64,000 nucleotides of DNA from Tenebrio molitor (GCF_963966145.1 NC_091049.1:19468001-19532000); one strand, 5' to 3'; numbered from the stretch's first letter, positions 1-9,965 are shown. Numbers and translations: made by a program. Notes: generated by a model not told the origin, from the letters alone.

Positions 1-698
1 CAATGACTACCCTGTAAAACTGACCTGTTTAGGTGAATTTGTTCGATTTTACGAATAGAGTTGTAAAGGGCCCACTGCGGTGGCAATAAAGATCCCCTAA
101 TAGATCGCATTGTTAAGATATTGGGACATTATGTCGTAAATCATGAAGCAAATACAAATTTGAATATCAAAATGCCTTTATTTCAATAATACCATATGCT
201 AAAATTAGTTTAACATGGTAAAATTGTGTGAAGATACCTGTGTGTGCATATGCCACACAATTAACTTATAAATTTCATTTTTCGATATTATGTGGCTTAT
301 GAATAATAAATTAGGTCTGCAAAATATGAAAACGAAATTATAATTTTTAAGGTCAATTTTTCCACCGGCGGTAAAAGATGAATCACCCTGTACCGGGTGG
401 GGCATCGTATACGCGCACGCGAGAAATCGCAACTTCTAATTAAATTAAATTGTCGAAATTTTATATACCTAACTAATTATTGATAAGGTATATTTGAGAA
501 TTAAAAAAAAAATTGTTGTTAATAACTAAGGTCGTAACAGTTTTATTAGTTTTCTGAAATTAACTGTTAATTTACCTATAAAGTTTTTACACTAAATGAA
601 TCTGTATTTGCTAGTGCATCAAACCCTGGTGGCACAATTACAATTTTTGACTTGGTTAGCTAAATAATTCGCTTTTTAATTTAAACGCAAACCAGACG
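1..698. other. AT-rich intergenic sequence, no gene seen
   Basis: I find no convincing coding region or element end here. The only open frame of note (205-432, - strand) has no recognisable motif and looks like chance. Confidence 0.5.
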
Positions 699-831
699 CA
701 ATTTTTGTTGAACGTCATGCATGATAATAAACCAAACAATTTTTATATTTAATTTGAAAAATTATGAAAAAATGTTTAATAATAATTTTTTTTTGGTTTA
801 TTATCATGCATGACGTTCTACAAAAATTGTC
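699..831. repeat. Long hairpin / palindromic MITE-like repeat
   Basis: Arms at about 699-745 and 784-831 are inverted copies of each other. They share the core AACGTCATGCATGATAATAA and are separated by an AT-rich loop of about 40 nt. The near-perfect arms suggest a young foldback or MITE, or a structured terminus. It lies about 250 nt upstream of the capsid gene, so a role as an element end or hairpin cannot be excluded. Confidence 0.75.
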
Positions 832-1077
832 AACTTTCCATGGCATTCTTGATATTGCATTTTATTACTTAGTAAGTTAATTTTATCACGTTTGTTTTTT
901 TTTTTTTTTAATTTTATTCTTTTTCCCCATAATGGCAAAACTGTATTTATGAATACAGACAGATACGCTTGTTTGAAAATCACACAAAAAATGTATGGGT
1001 GCTATTTAAAAAACCAAAGTTGGTTGCCATAGCGGCGAAACAAAAGAAGGTAGGTAGGAACAAACTAGAAAGACCAG

Positions 1078-2073
1078 ATGATGCAGAATAATACATCAAT
1101 CGACTTTTATATTAAACATTTTTTCATAAATTGTCAAATTAAAAAGTTACAGCCAATATTTGATACTTTTGTTCCACGCTGTATATCACATACACCTAAT
1201 GAGAGTACAGCATTAATAAATGCCGGTTGGAGCCCCTTTGAAAATACTTATACAAATTTTGATGCACAAACAGGTGCTTTTGATGCATGTTGGCTACTTT
1301 CAAATATATTAGGCTTTGCTGAAGATTATAAAAAAATTGTGTTGAATTTACATCAAGAACTCGTACTGCTTCGTTCAAGTACTGATCTAAATGCTACTCT
1401 TGAGGCGACAGGATTAGAAAAAGCATATATAAGAATTACAAAAATTGTATGGCAAGTTCCACATTTCACCGTTTCCGATGAAGAAAAATTAAAATTGTTT
1501 AATATAATTGAGAAAAATAATTCTCTATCAATTGCACATAGAAGATGGGAATTATTTACTTATCCTCTTTTACAAGAAAGTTATTCGTTTACGTGGGTAT
1601 TAAAGTCATCAACGTCTTTGGAAAAACCACGATTCGTAATGATAGGTTTTCAAACTGATCGAAAAAATAATCTGAAAAAAGATGCATCCAAGTTTGATCA
1701 TTGTAATTTAAAAAATATCAAACTATATTTAAATTCGCAATCTTATCCATATGAAAATTTAAATCTAGATTATAAACATAATCAATATGCTTTGGCCTAT
1801 GATATGTATGCACGATTTCAACAGTCCTATTACTATAATAAGAAAATGATTTGTGAACCGTTGTTCAAACCTACAAAATTCAAAACTGATGCACCCTTGC
1901 TTCTTATCGATTGTTCGTATCAAAACGAAACGTTCAAAAACGGAACCGTAGATGCACGAATCGAATTTGAGACTCTCGCTGATATGCCTGCAAACACTTC
2001 AGCTTTTTGTTTAGTCTTGTACGAACAGTTTGTCAGTTACGAACCGTTAACCGGTCGTGTAAGTATTTTGTAA
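1078..2073 (+). CDS. Hexon-like (double jelly-roll) major capsid protein of a Polinton/adintovirus-like element
   Basis: This is an uninterrupted 331-codon ORF starting at the first of two tandem ATGs. It resembles the insect Polinton-like capsid family I know from endogenous elements. Recognisable blocks are NAGWSPFENTY near residue 48, FQTDRKN near 191, the DASKFDHCNL block just after it, NQYALAYDMYARFQ, and a C-terminal VDARIEFE near 291 followed by LVLYEQ. In that family the protein is predicted to form the icosahedral shell. It is followed after 7 nt by the VDVQGF gene, and the packaging ATPase lies 1.4 kb downstream, a normal morphogenetic neighbourhood. A C-terminal copy is at 32076-32225. 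The family call is from motif memory; the fold is inferred. The reading frame is intact, unlike most neighbours. Confidence 0.72.
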   Translation: MMQNNTSIDFYIKHFFINCQIKKLQPIFDTFVPRCISHTPNESTALINAGWSPFENTYTNFDAQTGAFDACWLLSNILGFAEDYKKIVLNLHQELVLLRSSTDLNATLEATGLEKAYIRITKIVWQVPHFTVSDEEKLKLFNIIEKNNSLSIAHRRWELFTYPLLQESYSFTWVLKSSTSLEKPRFVMIGFQTDRKNNLKKDASKFDHCNLKNIKLYLNSQSYPYENLNLDYKHNQYALAYDMYARFQQSYYYNKKMICEPLFKPTKFKTDAPLLLIDCSYQNETFKNGTVDARIEFETLADMPANTSAFCLVLYEQFVSYEPLTGRVSIL

Positions 2074-2080
2074 AAAAAAG

Positions 2081-2587
2081 ATGTTTATCGTTGATGTACA
2101 AGGTTTCCAATATGGTGCTAGTAATTTTATATGTAAAGAAATAGCAATAATAAATACAATAAATGGAAAATCCGATCACGCAATTTTAAAACTACCCTTT
2201 GATAAAACATTATTTAATTATCGAACCGAAAAACAATGGAACTGGCTAACAAATAATCTACATGGACTTTAATGGGATGGCAACTGGTATTGTAATATCA
2301 ACTATGAAAATTTATTGAGTTTCATTGAAAATTTCATCAACAACAACAACAACGACAACAATGAAGACATTGTAGTTGCAGTGAAAGGTGCTCAGAAAAA
2401 GGAATGGTTAAGCACGTTACTCAATAGAGAAATTATTGATTTGGAAGAAGATGATTATCCTGCATTTTCAAATTTAAAAGAAATTTTTAAATCGTTTCAC
2501 TGTCAAAAGCATTATTTTAATAATTTAAGCTGTAGCTTGAAGAACGTGTACAATTTATATTATTGGTGTAATTATTGTAGGAAATAA
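2081..2587 (+). pseudogene. VDVQGF-motif Polinton-associated protein, one nonsense mutation
   Basis: The frame begins MFIVDVQGFQYG and runs 63 codons to a TAA at 2270-2272. It then continues in the same frame to a stop at 2587, giving about 168 codons. The copy at 31572-32069 has CAA where this one has TAA, so a single C-to-T change explains the break. The family (N-terminal VDVQGF, central WDGNW, then VKGAQKKEWL and a Cys/His-containing tail) is common in insect Polinton-like elements. An RNase H-like or exonuclease-like fold is a guess from the VDVQG strand. It sits directly behind the capsid gene and is convergent with the RYKF gene; an AATAAA sits at the stop. Confidence 0.7.
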
Positions 2588-2631
2588 AAAACTGGTGTTG
2601 ATAAAAGTTTTTTATTTTATTTTTTGTTTAT

Positions 2632-3122
2632 TTAACAAACTTGTGATGAAGATGATGATGATAATGAACAACTGTTGTCTTCTTCTGCTTCTTCCTCTTC
2701 TCCTGTTACTTCAGTAAAAACAGGTGCCTCTAAATATAATTTTTTGGGTGGTGGTGGAAGCATTTCTTGGTCCTCAATGTCTTCATCCAGAAGATTGAAT
2801 TTATATCGGCGAATAACCTTTTCAAGCTGTTTGAATTCATTATCCGATTCAAGTTTGCTTCTCATGTATTTTATGGGAAGATTGCCAAACTTTTTTTAAC
2901 GTTTTTTCTTTCGGCGAATAAGTCAGAAAGAAAAATTTTATCGTCCCCTTTTATCTTTATATCTTTTACTCCATATCTTTAAAAAGAAAGTATTTAATAA
3001 AGCCTTTATAAATTTAAAAAAACTTACTGAAACAAATGCTTCATCACCGTCAATGCTGTTGTTATGGGAAAATGTATTTTATCTTCAGTAAAAATAACTA
3101 AAGTACATGGAGAAGTTGCCAT
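2632..3122 (-). pseudogene. RYKF-family element gene, two exons, frameshifted
   Basis: Exon 1 (3028-3122) starts ATG (MATSPCTL...) and codes 31 residues. A 51-nt intron (2977-3027) has donor GTAAGT and acceptor TTTAAAG, and exon 2 opens with YGVK. Exon 2 carries KFGNLPIKYM, RRYKFNLLDED, a proline run and LYLEAPV, then an acidic/Ser tail ending near 2632. Relative to the copy at 25386 there are two one-base indels, near 2920 and 2890, so the gene is broken. The family has at least six pieces in this window, always beside Polinton genes. Function is unknown. The gene is divergent from the ATPase and convergent with the VDVQGF gene. Confidence 0.68.
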
Positions 3123-3489
3123 TTTGTTGATGAAAAATAAAAATGTACTTGTTATTAGTCAAAGTCAAAGGTGTATTGATATAATTTTATTTTTGAATCG
3201 AAAACTGCCGATGTTTGTTTGGTGAACTGATTTTTTAATGAAAAAAATCATATCAGTTAATTTAATGATCTTAGCGCACGTGTAATGTTGAAGAAACATA
3301 AAGATTATATCTTTTGATTACCATTCTAAAAAATTTCTTATTATTCAAAGTCAAAGGTGCATCGATAAGCGCACGTGTCGTGTTGAGGAAAACATGTATT
3401 TTTAATGACTATTCAAACTAAAAAATTTCTCATTAGTCAAAGTCAAAGGTTCATCGATATAATTTTATTTTTGAATCGAACATAGTGCA
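3123..3489. promoter_or_regulatory. Divergent intergenic region with three copies of a conserved element-specific block
   Basis: The block TCAAAGTCAAAGGTGCATCG followed by ATATAATTTTAT occurs at 3155-3205, 3340-3366 and 3432-3480. Between them are AAATCATATCAG (about 3247) and a GCGCACGTGT box (about 3274 and 3370). The same blocks recur upstream of the polymerase and CHHC genes on the other strand. The region separates the divergent RYKF and ATPase genes, so it probably holds their promoters. Confidence 0.6.
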
Positions 3490-4098
3490 TTGTTTCCTAG
3501 AACGTTAAGATGTTTAATAATAGGTCCATCTAATTGTGGTAAAACCAACGTAATTATTAGTTTAATAGAACATGAAAACGGATTAAAGTTTAAAAACGTC
3601 TACGTCTATTCAAAGAGTTTATATCAACCAAAATATGTTTATTTGGAAAATTTATTGAAACCTATAAAAGGTATTGGTTACTATGCATTTAATAACAGTG
3701 AGAATATCAGAAATCCATCGAATGCACGATCAGATTCAATATTTATTTTTGATGATGTTGCTTGTGACAAACAATATATTATACGTGAATATTTCAGTAT
3801 GGGAAGACACAATAAAATCGATTGTTTTTACCTATGTCAAACGTATGCAAAAATACCCAAACATTTAATAGGAGATAATGCAAATACTTTTGTAATATTT
3901 AAACAAGATGAACTTAATTTAAAACACATTTATAACGATCATAGCGGTACAGACATGAGCTACGAAAAATTTCGAAATTTATGTACTTTATGTTGGAAAA
4001 TACCGTTTGGATTTTTGTGCATTTTCAAAGATAACGATATTAATAAAGGAAGATATCGTAAATGTTTCGATCATTTTATTTATTTAGATGAAATATAA
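3490..4098 (+). CDS. FtsK/HerA-type DNA-packaging ATPase (A32-like), N-terminus incomplete
   Basis: The protein has Walker A GPSNCGKT (3523-3546) and Walker B IFIFDD with the acidic pair at 3751-3756. A later LCQTYAKIPKHLIGDNANTF block fits the sensor region of Polinton/poxvirus A32-like genome-packaging ATPases. The open frame has no ATG: it begins at TTG. TTGTTTCCTAG at 3490-3500 looks like a 3' splice site, so a short upstream exon may be missing or unrecognised. From Walker A to the stop the frame is intact at about 190 residues, slightly short for the family. It is expected to pump DNA into the capsid made by the gene at 1078. Confidence 0.78.
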   Translation: MFPRTLRCLIIGPSNCGKTNVIISLIEHENGLKFKNVYVYSKSLYQPKYVYLENLLKPIKGIGYYAFNNSENIRNPSNARSDSIFIFDDVACDKQYIIREYFSMGRHNKIDCFYLCQTYAKIPKHLIGDNANTFVIFKQDELNLKHIYNDHSGTDMSYEKFRNLCTLCWKIPFGFLCIFKDNDINKGRYRKCFDHFIYLDEI

Positions 4099-4167
4099 TT
4101 TAAATTAACTTATAATATCGGTTCCAATACATAAATTATTGCTATCCCCACCCTCGATCAGAAAAAA

Positions 4168-4290
4168 AAAACGGTCCAGACCTGTTCAGACCAGTTCAAA
4201 AACGGATCAGACCTGTTCAAAACCAGTTCCAAAACGGATCAGACCTGTTCAAAACCAGTTCCAAAAAACGGATCAGACCTGTTTATTTGA
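4168..4290 (+). repeat. Minisatellite, unit about 33 bp, about 3.5 copies
   Basis: The unit is AACGGATCAGACCTGTTCAA followed by AACCAGTTCCAAA. It is tandemly repeated, with small length differences, just upstream of the DUF8207-like gene. Because units are near 33 bp they can stay open, giving a 64-codon frame (4139-4333) of repeated TDQTCSKPVPK-like peptides that overlaps the gene start. Confidence 0.8.
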
Positions 4291-4320
4291 GATTAGAAAA
4301 AAACTGTTAAAAAATTTAGA

Positions 4321-5015
4321 ATGCATAAGATAGATAAAGAATTAAAAAAAAGACTTATTATCAAACGGAAAATTATAAAGAACAAATTGGATCTATTAAA
4401 ACAAGGTGAACTTGATCAAGAAAAAATGTTATCACCTCTAACGAAACATTTGGAAAATATAATAGTTAGTGGCGGTGATGAGAAAAAGAAAGATAAAGAA
4501 ATTCCCAAATGTTCTATACAACAAAATATTGAAGAAGAAACACAATCATCTGAACAACCTCAGGTAGTAAATTCAAACTTTCAAAAAATTAGTGGTGAGT
4601 TAGAAGATGACGAGCCATTGCAAGCATTACCGAGAAAATATATTAATGATTTGTTGAAAGATGTAGTCGATCATAAGTATGGAGTCAGATATGACAAATC
4701 TTCTGAATCATTTAAAGTAGGTAATTCAAAATTATCGATTCTTAATCAAGATTTAATTATACAAAATAAAACCTATAAAGGCACAAAAGGATTATACGAA
4801 TTATTATTTAAAAAAGCACCTAGTAATTATACACCAGACGATTTCAAACAATATAAAGAAATTATTCTGAAAACAAATGCACATAAACGCTATTATCAAG
4901 CCAATCCACAAATAGACGGTAGCAAGATCCAAAATATAAAAACATTATTGCACCATTAATTTTAACAACTCGTGAACAAGAGGAAGAGAAACAATCAAAA
5001 TCGGGTCAAACCAAA
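4321..5015 (+). pseudogene. DUF8207-like Polinton protein, frameshifted and 3' truncated
   Basis: Codons from ATG 4321 give a basic, helical N-terminus and an acidic linker. The conserved core follows: PLQALPRKYIND, KYGVRYD, IQNKTYKGTKGLYELL, NYTPDDFKQYKEIIL and TNAHKRYY. This matches the domain annotated DUF8207 in many insect Polinton-like elements. After SKIQ a one-base shift moves the reading frame, and the following KNIIAPLILTTREQEEEKQS is in another frame. Homology ends near 5015, before the YWDDPNEL block that the second copy (26966-27700) retains. It lies downstream of the ATPase in the same orientation. The role is unknown, possibly a minor virion protein. Confidence 0.68.
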
Positions 5016-5018
5016 AAT

Positions 5019-5096
5019 GGTTTTATGTGCTTTGGCTAGTTTGTCTGCCTCACTGCGTTCGGCAGCCAATCTACCAGCCGCAGCACATAAAACTTC
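5019..5096. repeat. Imperfect inverted repeat at the truncation point of the DUF8207-like gene
   Basis: GGTTTTATGTGCTTTGGCTA and its imperfect complement AGCCGCAGCACATAAAACTT flank a GC-richer middle. Homology to the Polinton gene stops exactly here, so this may be a breakpoint or a small foldback insertion. Confidence 0.45.
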
Positions 5097-5670
5097 ATTT
5101 TTGCTCCTCATAACATAATATACTGTTATTTGTAAACAAAACATGTATTTAATATGCAAATTATAAAATAGCATAAAAAATTCGTTTTATAAAACTTAAC
5201 AGCACTCGAGTGCCTCAGATGCAGAGGAATTTTAACATAATCAACGCACTTCACCAACCTACCCTTTGATTAATTTCACAATATTTTTGTTATTGATATT
5301 TCGCCATCATTCAAAGCAGGAGATGAAAATGAAAGTTTCTGACTTAATGAATAGCCAAATTTCAACAATTTATCATATTCTAATCCATGAAGTGTTTTCA
5401 AGCAGTGAGGAACATCTATTTTTTCCAACACTATTGTCAAAATCTTGATAATGTAATGCCTGGCCTGGTTTTCAATTCAGCTAGTTATTTCGTACGCGTT
5501 TTTATTAAATTTTTATATTGTATACGGGCTGGGAATAAACAATACTTTCTGCAAAATTGCTCATAGCTGATAGGTCGCTTCATCTGTTTCCTCCTTGTGC
5601 GGATAGACAGCGCTGCCTTGTCGCTTGTTGGTGACTGCTTTATGCGCGGAACTTATCGGCCAAGAAAAAT
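5097..5670. other. No gene seen
   Basis: This is AT-rich sequence with no recognisable coding domain, element end or RNA gene. Confidence 0.45.
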
Positions 5671-5775
5671 GAAACTATAAAAGGTTCGTCTTGAAGTCTT
5701 CGTCATTACTGGTGTGAGCTTCATCGGCTTCACAGTACTCCACCAACTTGTCTACGAATAACTTCGGGTAAGTTT
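5671..5775 (+). promoter_or_regulatory. Putative Pol II core promoter and first-exon donor
   Basis: CTATAAAAGG at about 5675-5684 is followed about 25-30 nt later by a TCATTACT initiator-like site. A strong donor GGGTAAGTTTTT lies at about 5766. This is the arrangement of a transcribed 5' end (host transcript or retroelement leader). No coding exon could be attached with confidence. Confidence 0.4.
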
Positions 5776-7678
5776 TTTCATTTCGTTTTTTTTTTGCCAC
5801 GCAATTCTGGTGTAACAGGCGATCACATCAATTTAATTAATTTAAACAATTAACATGTTGTTAAGGATGATTTCAATTCTCAAATTCGAGTGTATATTTT
5901 GTTTTTTAAACTGTAGTTTATTTAACGAGTTCGTTTGTAAATTGGGCTTTTTTTGGCATGAGTAAGCCAGTTTAAAACGCGAGTGAAACGAGAGGAGAAA
6001 ATTCTCAAATTTTTTTTGGTTATTCTCTCATATTTAGGCGTTGAGTGCTGGGTTCACGTGATTTCATTGCTCAAGCTAGACAGACTTAATTTTTCTAATT
6101 TAAATATGTCATTTTTGTCAGTGTGATATCATTGAAGACGTGCCTTCTTTACAGGGGTAAACACATCTGTTGATCGTTTCCTAACTCAAATAAAAATTGT
6201 AAAATGTAGATAATATTTTGCTGCATTATTTAATCGAGATTCATAAAATTATCTCTTGGAATTCCACTCGAACGTTTTGTTTCTCCAGCCAATTCTCTCT
6301 ATCACTGTTGCCTTGCAAAAATTTGATAAGAAAAACTGCCGACTGACAAATTCTTTCCATTTCTGGTCTCGTAATTTTGCGTTGAAAGCAAACTTAGATG
6401 TCCCCTTTCATAATCTATTAATAAAAATTTGCAGTGTCTTACAATTTTGAATGGGGTAACTGTTCGCGAAATAGTGACGTGGCAACTGTACTAAGTGAAG
6501 TTCTCCAATGCTTCGATTGGCATCTTAGTATTTCCAATTTATAATGTTAATGACCCAGAAACAAGCGCTTCCGAACTTTTTGCTCGAACACCCCCAAATC
6601 AGAGATTTGTAAGAAAAGATGAAATGGAAACAGGGCATAATAAATCGAGCCTAAGAGACAGTAGATGCAAATCTCGGTGTATCATTTATATTTTATATCA
6701 ATCTGTGAAATACAGAGGACCTTTATCATTGAAGTTTTTTCCTGAAATTATAAATTATGCAATATCCAGCGTACAGTTTAATCGATGTTTGTCTCTAGTT
6801 GCAAAGTAGGCTATCAACTTTTTCTTTATCCAGAACCTTCTTATCGCACTTATTATCTGGGTAAAAGAAAATTGTAGAGTCGACCTTTCAATTTACATGA
6901 ATCATACTTTCGTGTTCTTTTCTACGATGTTTCGAAGAATTTAACATAAAAATCACAAATAGAATAAAATCATAATTAAGGCTTTAACATCACGTCAAGT
7001 GATCGACGCAAAAGATGCGCAGCGACCTCAACTTGCGATGGTCGCATCTCCGAAATTGAAATCGGTTCCTTGTACGACAGGTACAGCGAGCTGAGGTGTA
7101 CATTAGAATCAACGGAAAATTGTCTTTCGTAATTGGAAATTGAACATTGGTCTTGACAAACAGTGTAAACACGTCTGCGTAATTTTAATTGCAAGTGACG
7201 TGAGAGGTTATCATTATTGAACCCGACCTTGTTTTCTAATGAGCGCAGCGTACAAACACAACACTGGAAATGACTTCGTGTTTAACTTTAAACTATTCGC
7301 ATGGCGTCTTAGCGGCGCCATAAAACTTTATATGGTTTTTTTCGAATCTTTTGTTAATTTTGATAACAGGATATAATTTTGATGGCGCATTAAAGCGATA
7401 CCCATCAGATCATTATCTTTTGCTTAATGTCCGTGATTGCTTCGATGTTTAATTGTCACGAATTGACCCGTAAGTTTTTTTTTTTCATTTTATATTTTCA
7501 TGTTCATTATTCAATATTTTTCATACTTAACACCAACCGTTGCGAATATTTACTTTGAGATCAAATTTACTGAATGTAAAAAGTTAAGTATCCCCAATTA
7601 AAGGTTATGCTAACAAATTTTTTGTATAGTAATCATTTTTGCAAAACATATTTAGTATTAATTCTTTTGTATTTTACA
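5776..7678. other. Non-coding stretch; possible intron(s), one palindrome arm at 5920-5990
   Basis: No protein homology was seen. 5920-5990 matches one arm of the long palindrome at 36931-37053 (AAATTGGGC..TTTTTTGGCA). A donor-like CCCGTAAGTTTT lies near 7470, before a candidate acceptor at 7678. Confidence 0.4.
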
Positions 7679-7836
7679 GAAAGAATTGCCTGAATTGAGT
7701 CCGCCCTGTGTGTGGCTGTTCTAAGATGACTTTATCAATCAGGAATTGGTACCAACAATATTGAACAAAATCAGGCGCCGGTTTGGAAGTCGCCAAGGGG
7801 CGGCTGAGACAGTTAGGAAGTTACCAGTTAACGGTG
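7679..7836 (+). other. Candidate internal non-coding exon
   Basis: It is bounded by a good acceptor (TTGTATTTTACAG) and a donor (AACGGTGAGTTT). No long ORF is present. The segment resembles 52484-52627, which has the same acceptor sequence, a related interior (TGTGTGTGG, TTGGTACC, AACAAAA) and an AACG-GT donor. It may be a repeated transcript exon. Confidence 0.35.
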
Positions 7837-9415
7837 AGTTTTTAAGCTAGCTTTACAATGTTAGCCAAAAAGTCAAAAACTGAAATGCACTTGCATGCAA
7901 CTAACAATAGCTGTTTGATTAGACAGTTGAAGTATTTTTTCAAAAAGAGAGTTTCTTCAATTTTTTTTAATCATTTGATTGAGGGATTTTACTTTTTTTT
8001 ACTTTGCATTAGTTTGCATAAAGTTAGGTTAGACCAAGGCAAATCAAATGTATTCCTTTAACTCGTATTATGATAAGGGATTTTATTTATTTTACTCAGT
8101 ATAAGCTTCTAGCTATCATTGTAAACCTTAAGATCATTTGGCAATTCTGTGTTCTGTTTCATCTTGCTAAAACTATTTTAACTATAAGTTAATTTTTTCT
8201 ATTTTGCACCTTTATCACAGTGATTATAACACTCAAACGGGTTTCGAAAAGAAGCTCTTTTCGATACCGGTGTCAGGAACATTTACTTAAATTTTTAATG
8301 TTGGTAGTGACTCGCAGCGAGTAGTTGCTACGTGATTCCTGCACTTCACGACACTTTAAATTCAAAACTTGCAGTTGTTCGTCTAGCATTGTTTTTTTTT
8401 TAATTTAAAATTTAAAATAGAGGCAAAATTGAAAACAAATTGTATTACACTCGTTTTATAAGCCATTTTGTCACACTTGTTTGCTTCATAGCACTCCTCG
8501 GCGTGCTATCGTGCTCTAAAAAACGCGTGCGACAAAATGATGTCATATAAAACTTGTGTAATAAATTACTAATATCTAACTGAAATGAAATGCGATTTTA
8601 GAACTTGCCTTTGGGTTTGTTTGAACATTACAAGTTTTTTGCCTTCTCTGAAACTGCTATACTATTATAGTGATTTGTTGACACTTATACGCCAACATTG
8701 AGCCTGAAGTAATTTATTTACCTTCTCGTCCAAATTTTTAATAATTTGAAAGGATTTTCCTAGTATTTCTTGTAAGTGATTCATTTTTTCATTTTCTGAC
8801 GAGTTTAGCTTATTTCCTTCGTTTATTTGTTTGTTTTGTTTGTTTAGAATTGACTAATAAAACTGTGTCTCGAGATTGGATGTGTTTGTTATGTCTGAAG
8901 TTTTTCTTTCAGTGCTGTGATAATATTCTGTAGGTCTTTTTTTAACTTTTCATCTTCGTACTTTTCCTTGTCGATTTCCTAGGTCCAAGGTCGGAACCTT
9001 CCTTAATTATTTTTACTTTATTATCAAAAATTACACAAAGCACATCCGGCAGCCATCTTTTTATTTATCTGTAACTTTTGTATCTTCCTCCGTACAAAAT
9101 GATTTATCTTGAGCGGAATACTAGGAACGTTCCATGGAAAATATATTTATGTGGCAACTTCTTCATTAACAATCAACGTGGGGTCTCTCGTTGTCGATGA
9201 AAAATTCAACATTGCCTATTTAGACACACGGCTTTAGGTCTGTCAAGTCTTGAGTGTTCGTAAAAAGAAGCACACCTGAATTGTTCTATTGTATCATCGA
9301 GAGCGTTAGTACAATTAATTGTTTCTTTACCTTTGGTAGGTAGTTGTAGCTGATTCTAACATAAATATAGAAAGAGGTAAAAAAAAACCTGTGATTTAAA
9401 GTATGTTACTATATA
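7837..9415. other. Non-coding stretch containing a palindrome (8440-8566)
   Basis: 8440-8566 is an imperfect foldback: TTGTATTACACTCGTTTTAT against ATAAAACTTGTGTAATAAAT, with internal CATTTTGTCAC / GCGACAAAATG. I see no gene in the rest. Confidence 0.5.
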
Positions 9416-9539
9416 CAGCATGTCCAAAAAGCCTGGAAACACCCCAATAAAATAGAGACGAATGATTTTCGAGAAAACGCAAAAACAGGTGAACTAGCGT
9501 TTTCAAAAAGCTTTCTGTTGATGGTGTCTGTTTGCTATT
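9416..9539 (+). mobile_element. Truncated mariner-like MITE (left end)
   Basis: It begins CAGCATGTCCAAAAAGCCTG after a TA and matches the first 120 nt of the MITE at 9966-10397. The right end is missing: the sequence changes abruptly into a zinc-finger gene fragment at about 9540. Confidence 0.7.
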
Positions 9540-9940
9540 TACTCATAGTCTTACCGCACAAGTCACAACACTTTTGTTTATATTTCAAGTGAATTGTAAG
9601 CTCATGTCTATTTAATTCACTTGTTCGAGCAAAACACTTCCCGCAAATGTCACAAAGAACCATTGTTTTTTATATTAAATTAAATTTGATAATATTTTTT
9701 TATTAAAAAACAGTTCTCAACGGCACACATTTTACTGTGAGATTTGCATCGTTGCACATTTGGAAATAACTCCCGTATCTTCTTGATGCTTATCTCATCA
9801 TCCACACATTCAACGAGCAGAGTATTCATTAAGAATTTTCTAACCCACTTCGCTTTCTCTAAATCCTTTACGAACACTTGGGTATCAGAGTTTAAATTCT
9901 CAAGAATAAACTGTCACGTGCCAAGCCAAGGTAAAAAAAC
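9540..9940 (-). pseudogene. Divergent VDVQGF-family C-terminus and an adjacent C2H2 zinc-finger fragment
   Basis: Reading - strand, 9940-9680 encodes VFVKDLEKAKWVRKFL and then ELFPNVQRCKSHSKMCAVENC. This aligns in pattern with the VKGAQKKEWL..CQKH tail of the VDVQGF protein at 2081-2587. Further on (9664-9540) is MVLCDICGKCFARTSELNRH..H then CDLCGKT, a C2H2 finger plus a half finger. It is cut by the MITE end at 9539. C2H2 proteins are frequent companions of polymerase in insect Polinton-like elements. This copy is far more diverged than the others, so it is probably from a different lineage. Confidence 0.55.
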
Positions 9941-9965
9941 CTTAAGCACATTATGTTACTACATA

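Noticed and set aside
2675..2982. + strand Ser-rich frames
   Set aside because: Antisense of the acidic tail of the RYKF gene.
3063..3226. + strand frame MGKCILSSVKITKVHGEVAI.. upstream of the ATPase
   Set aside because: It is the antisense of RYKF exon 1 (MATSPCTL..), whose splicing restores a conserved gene; the + frame is not conserved in the 31.2 kb copy beyond the overlap.
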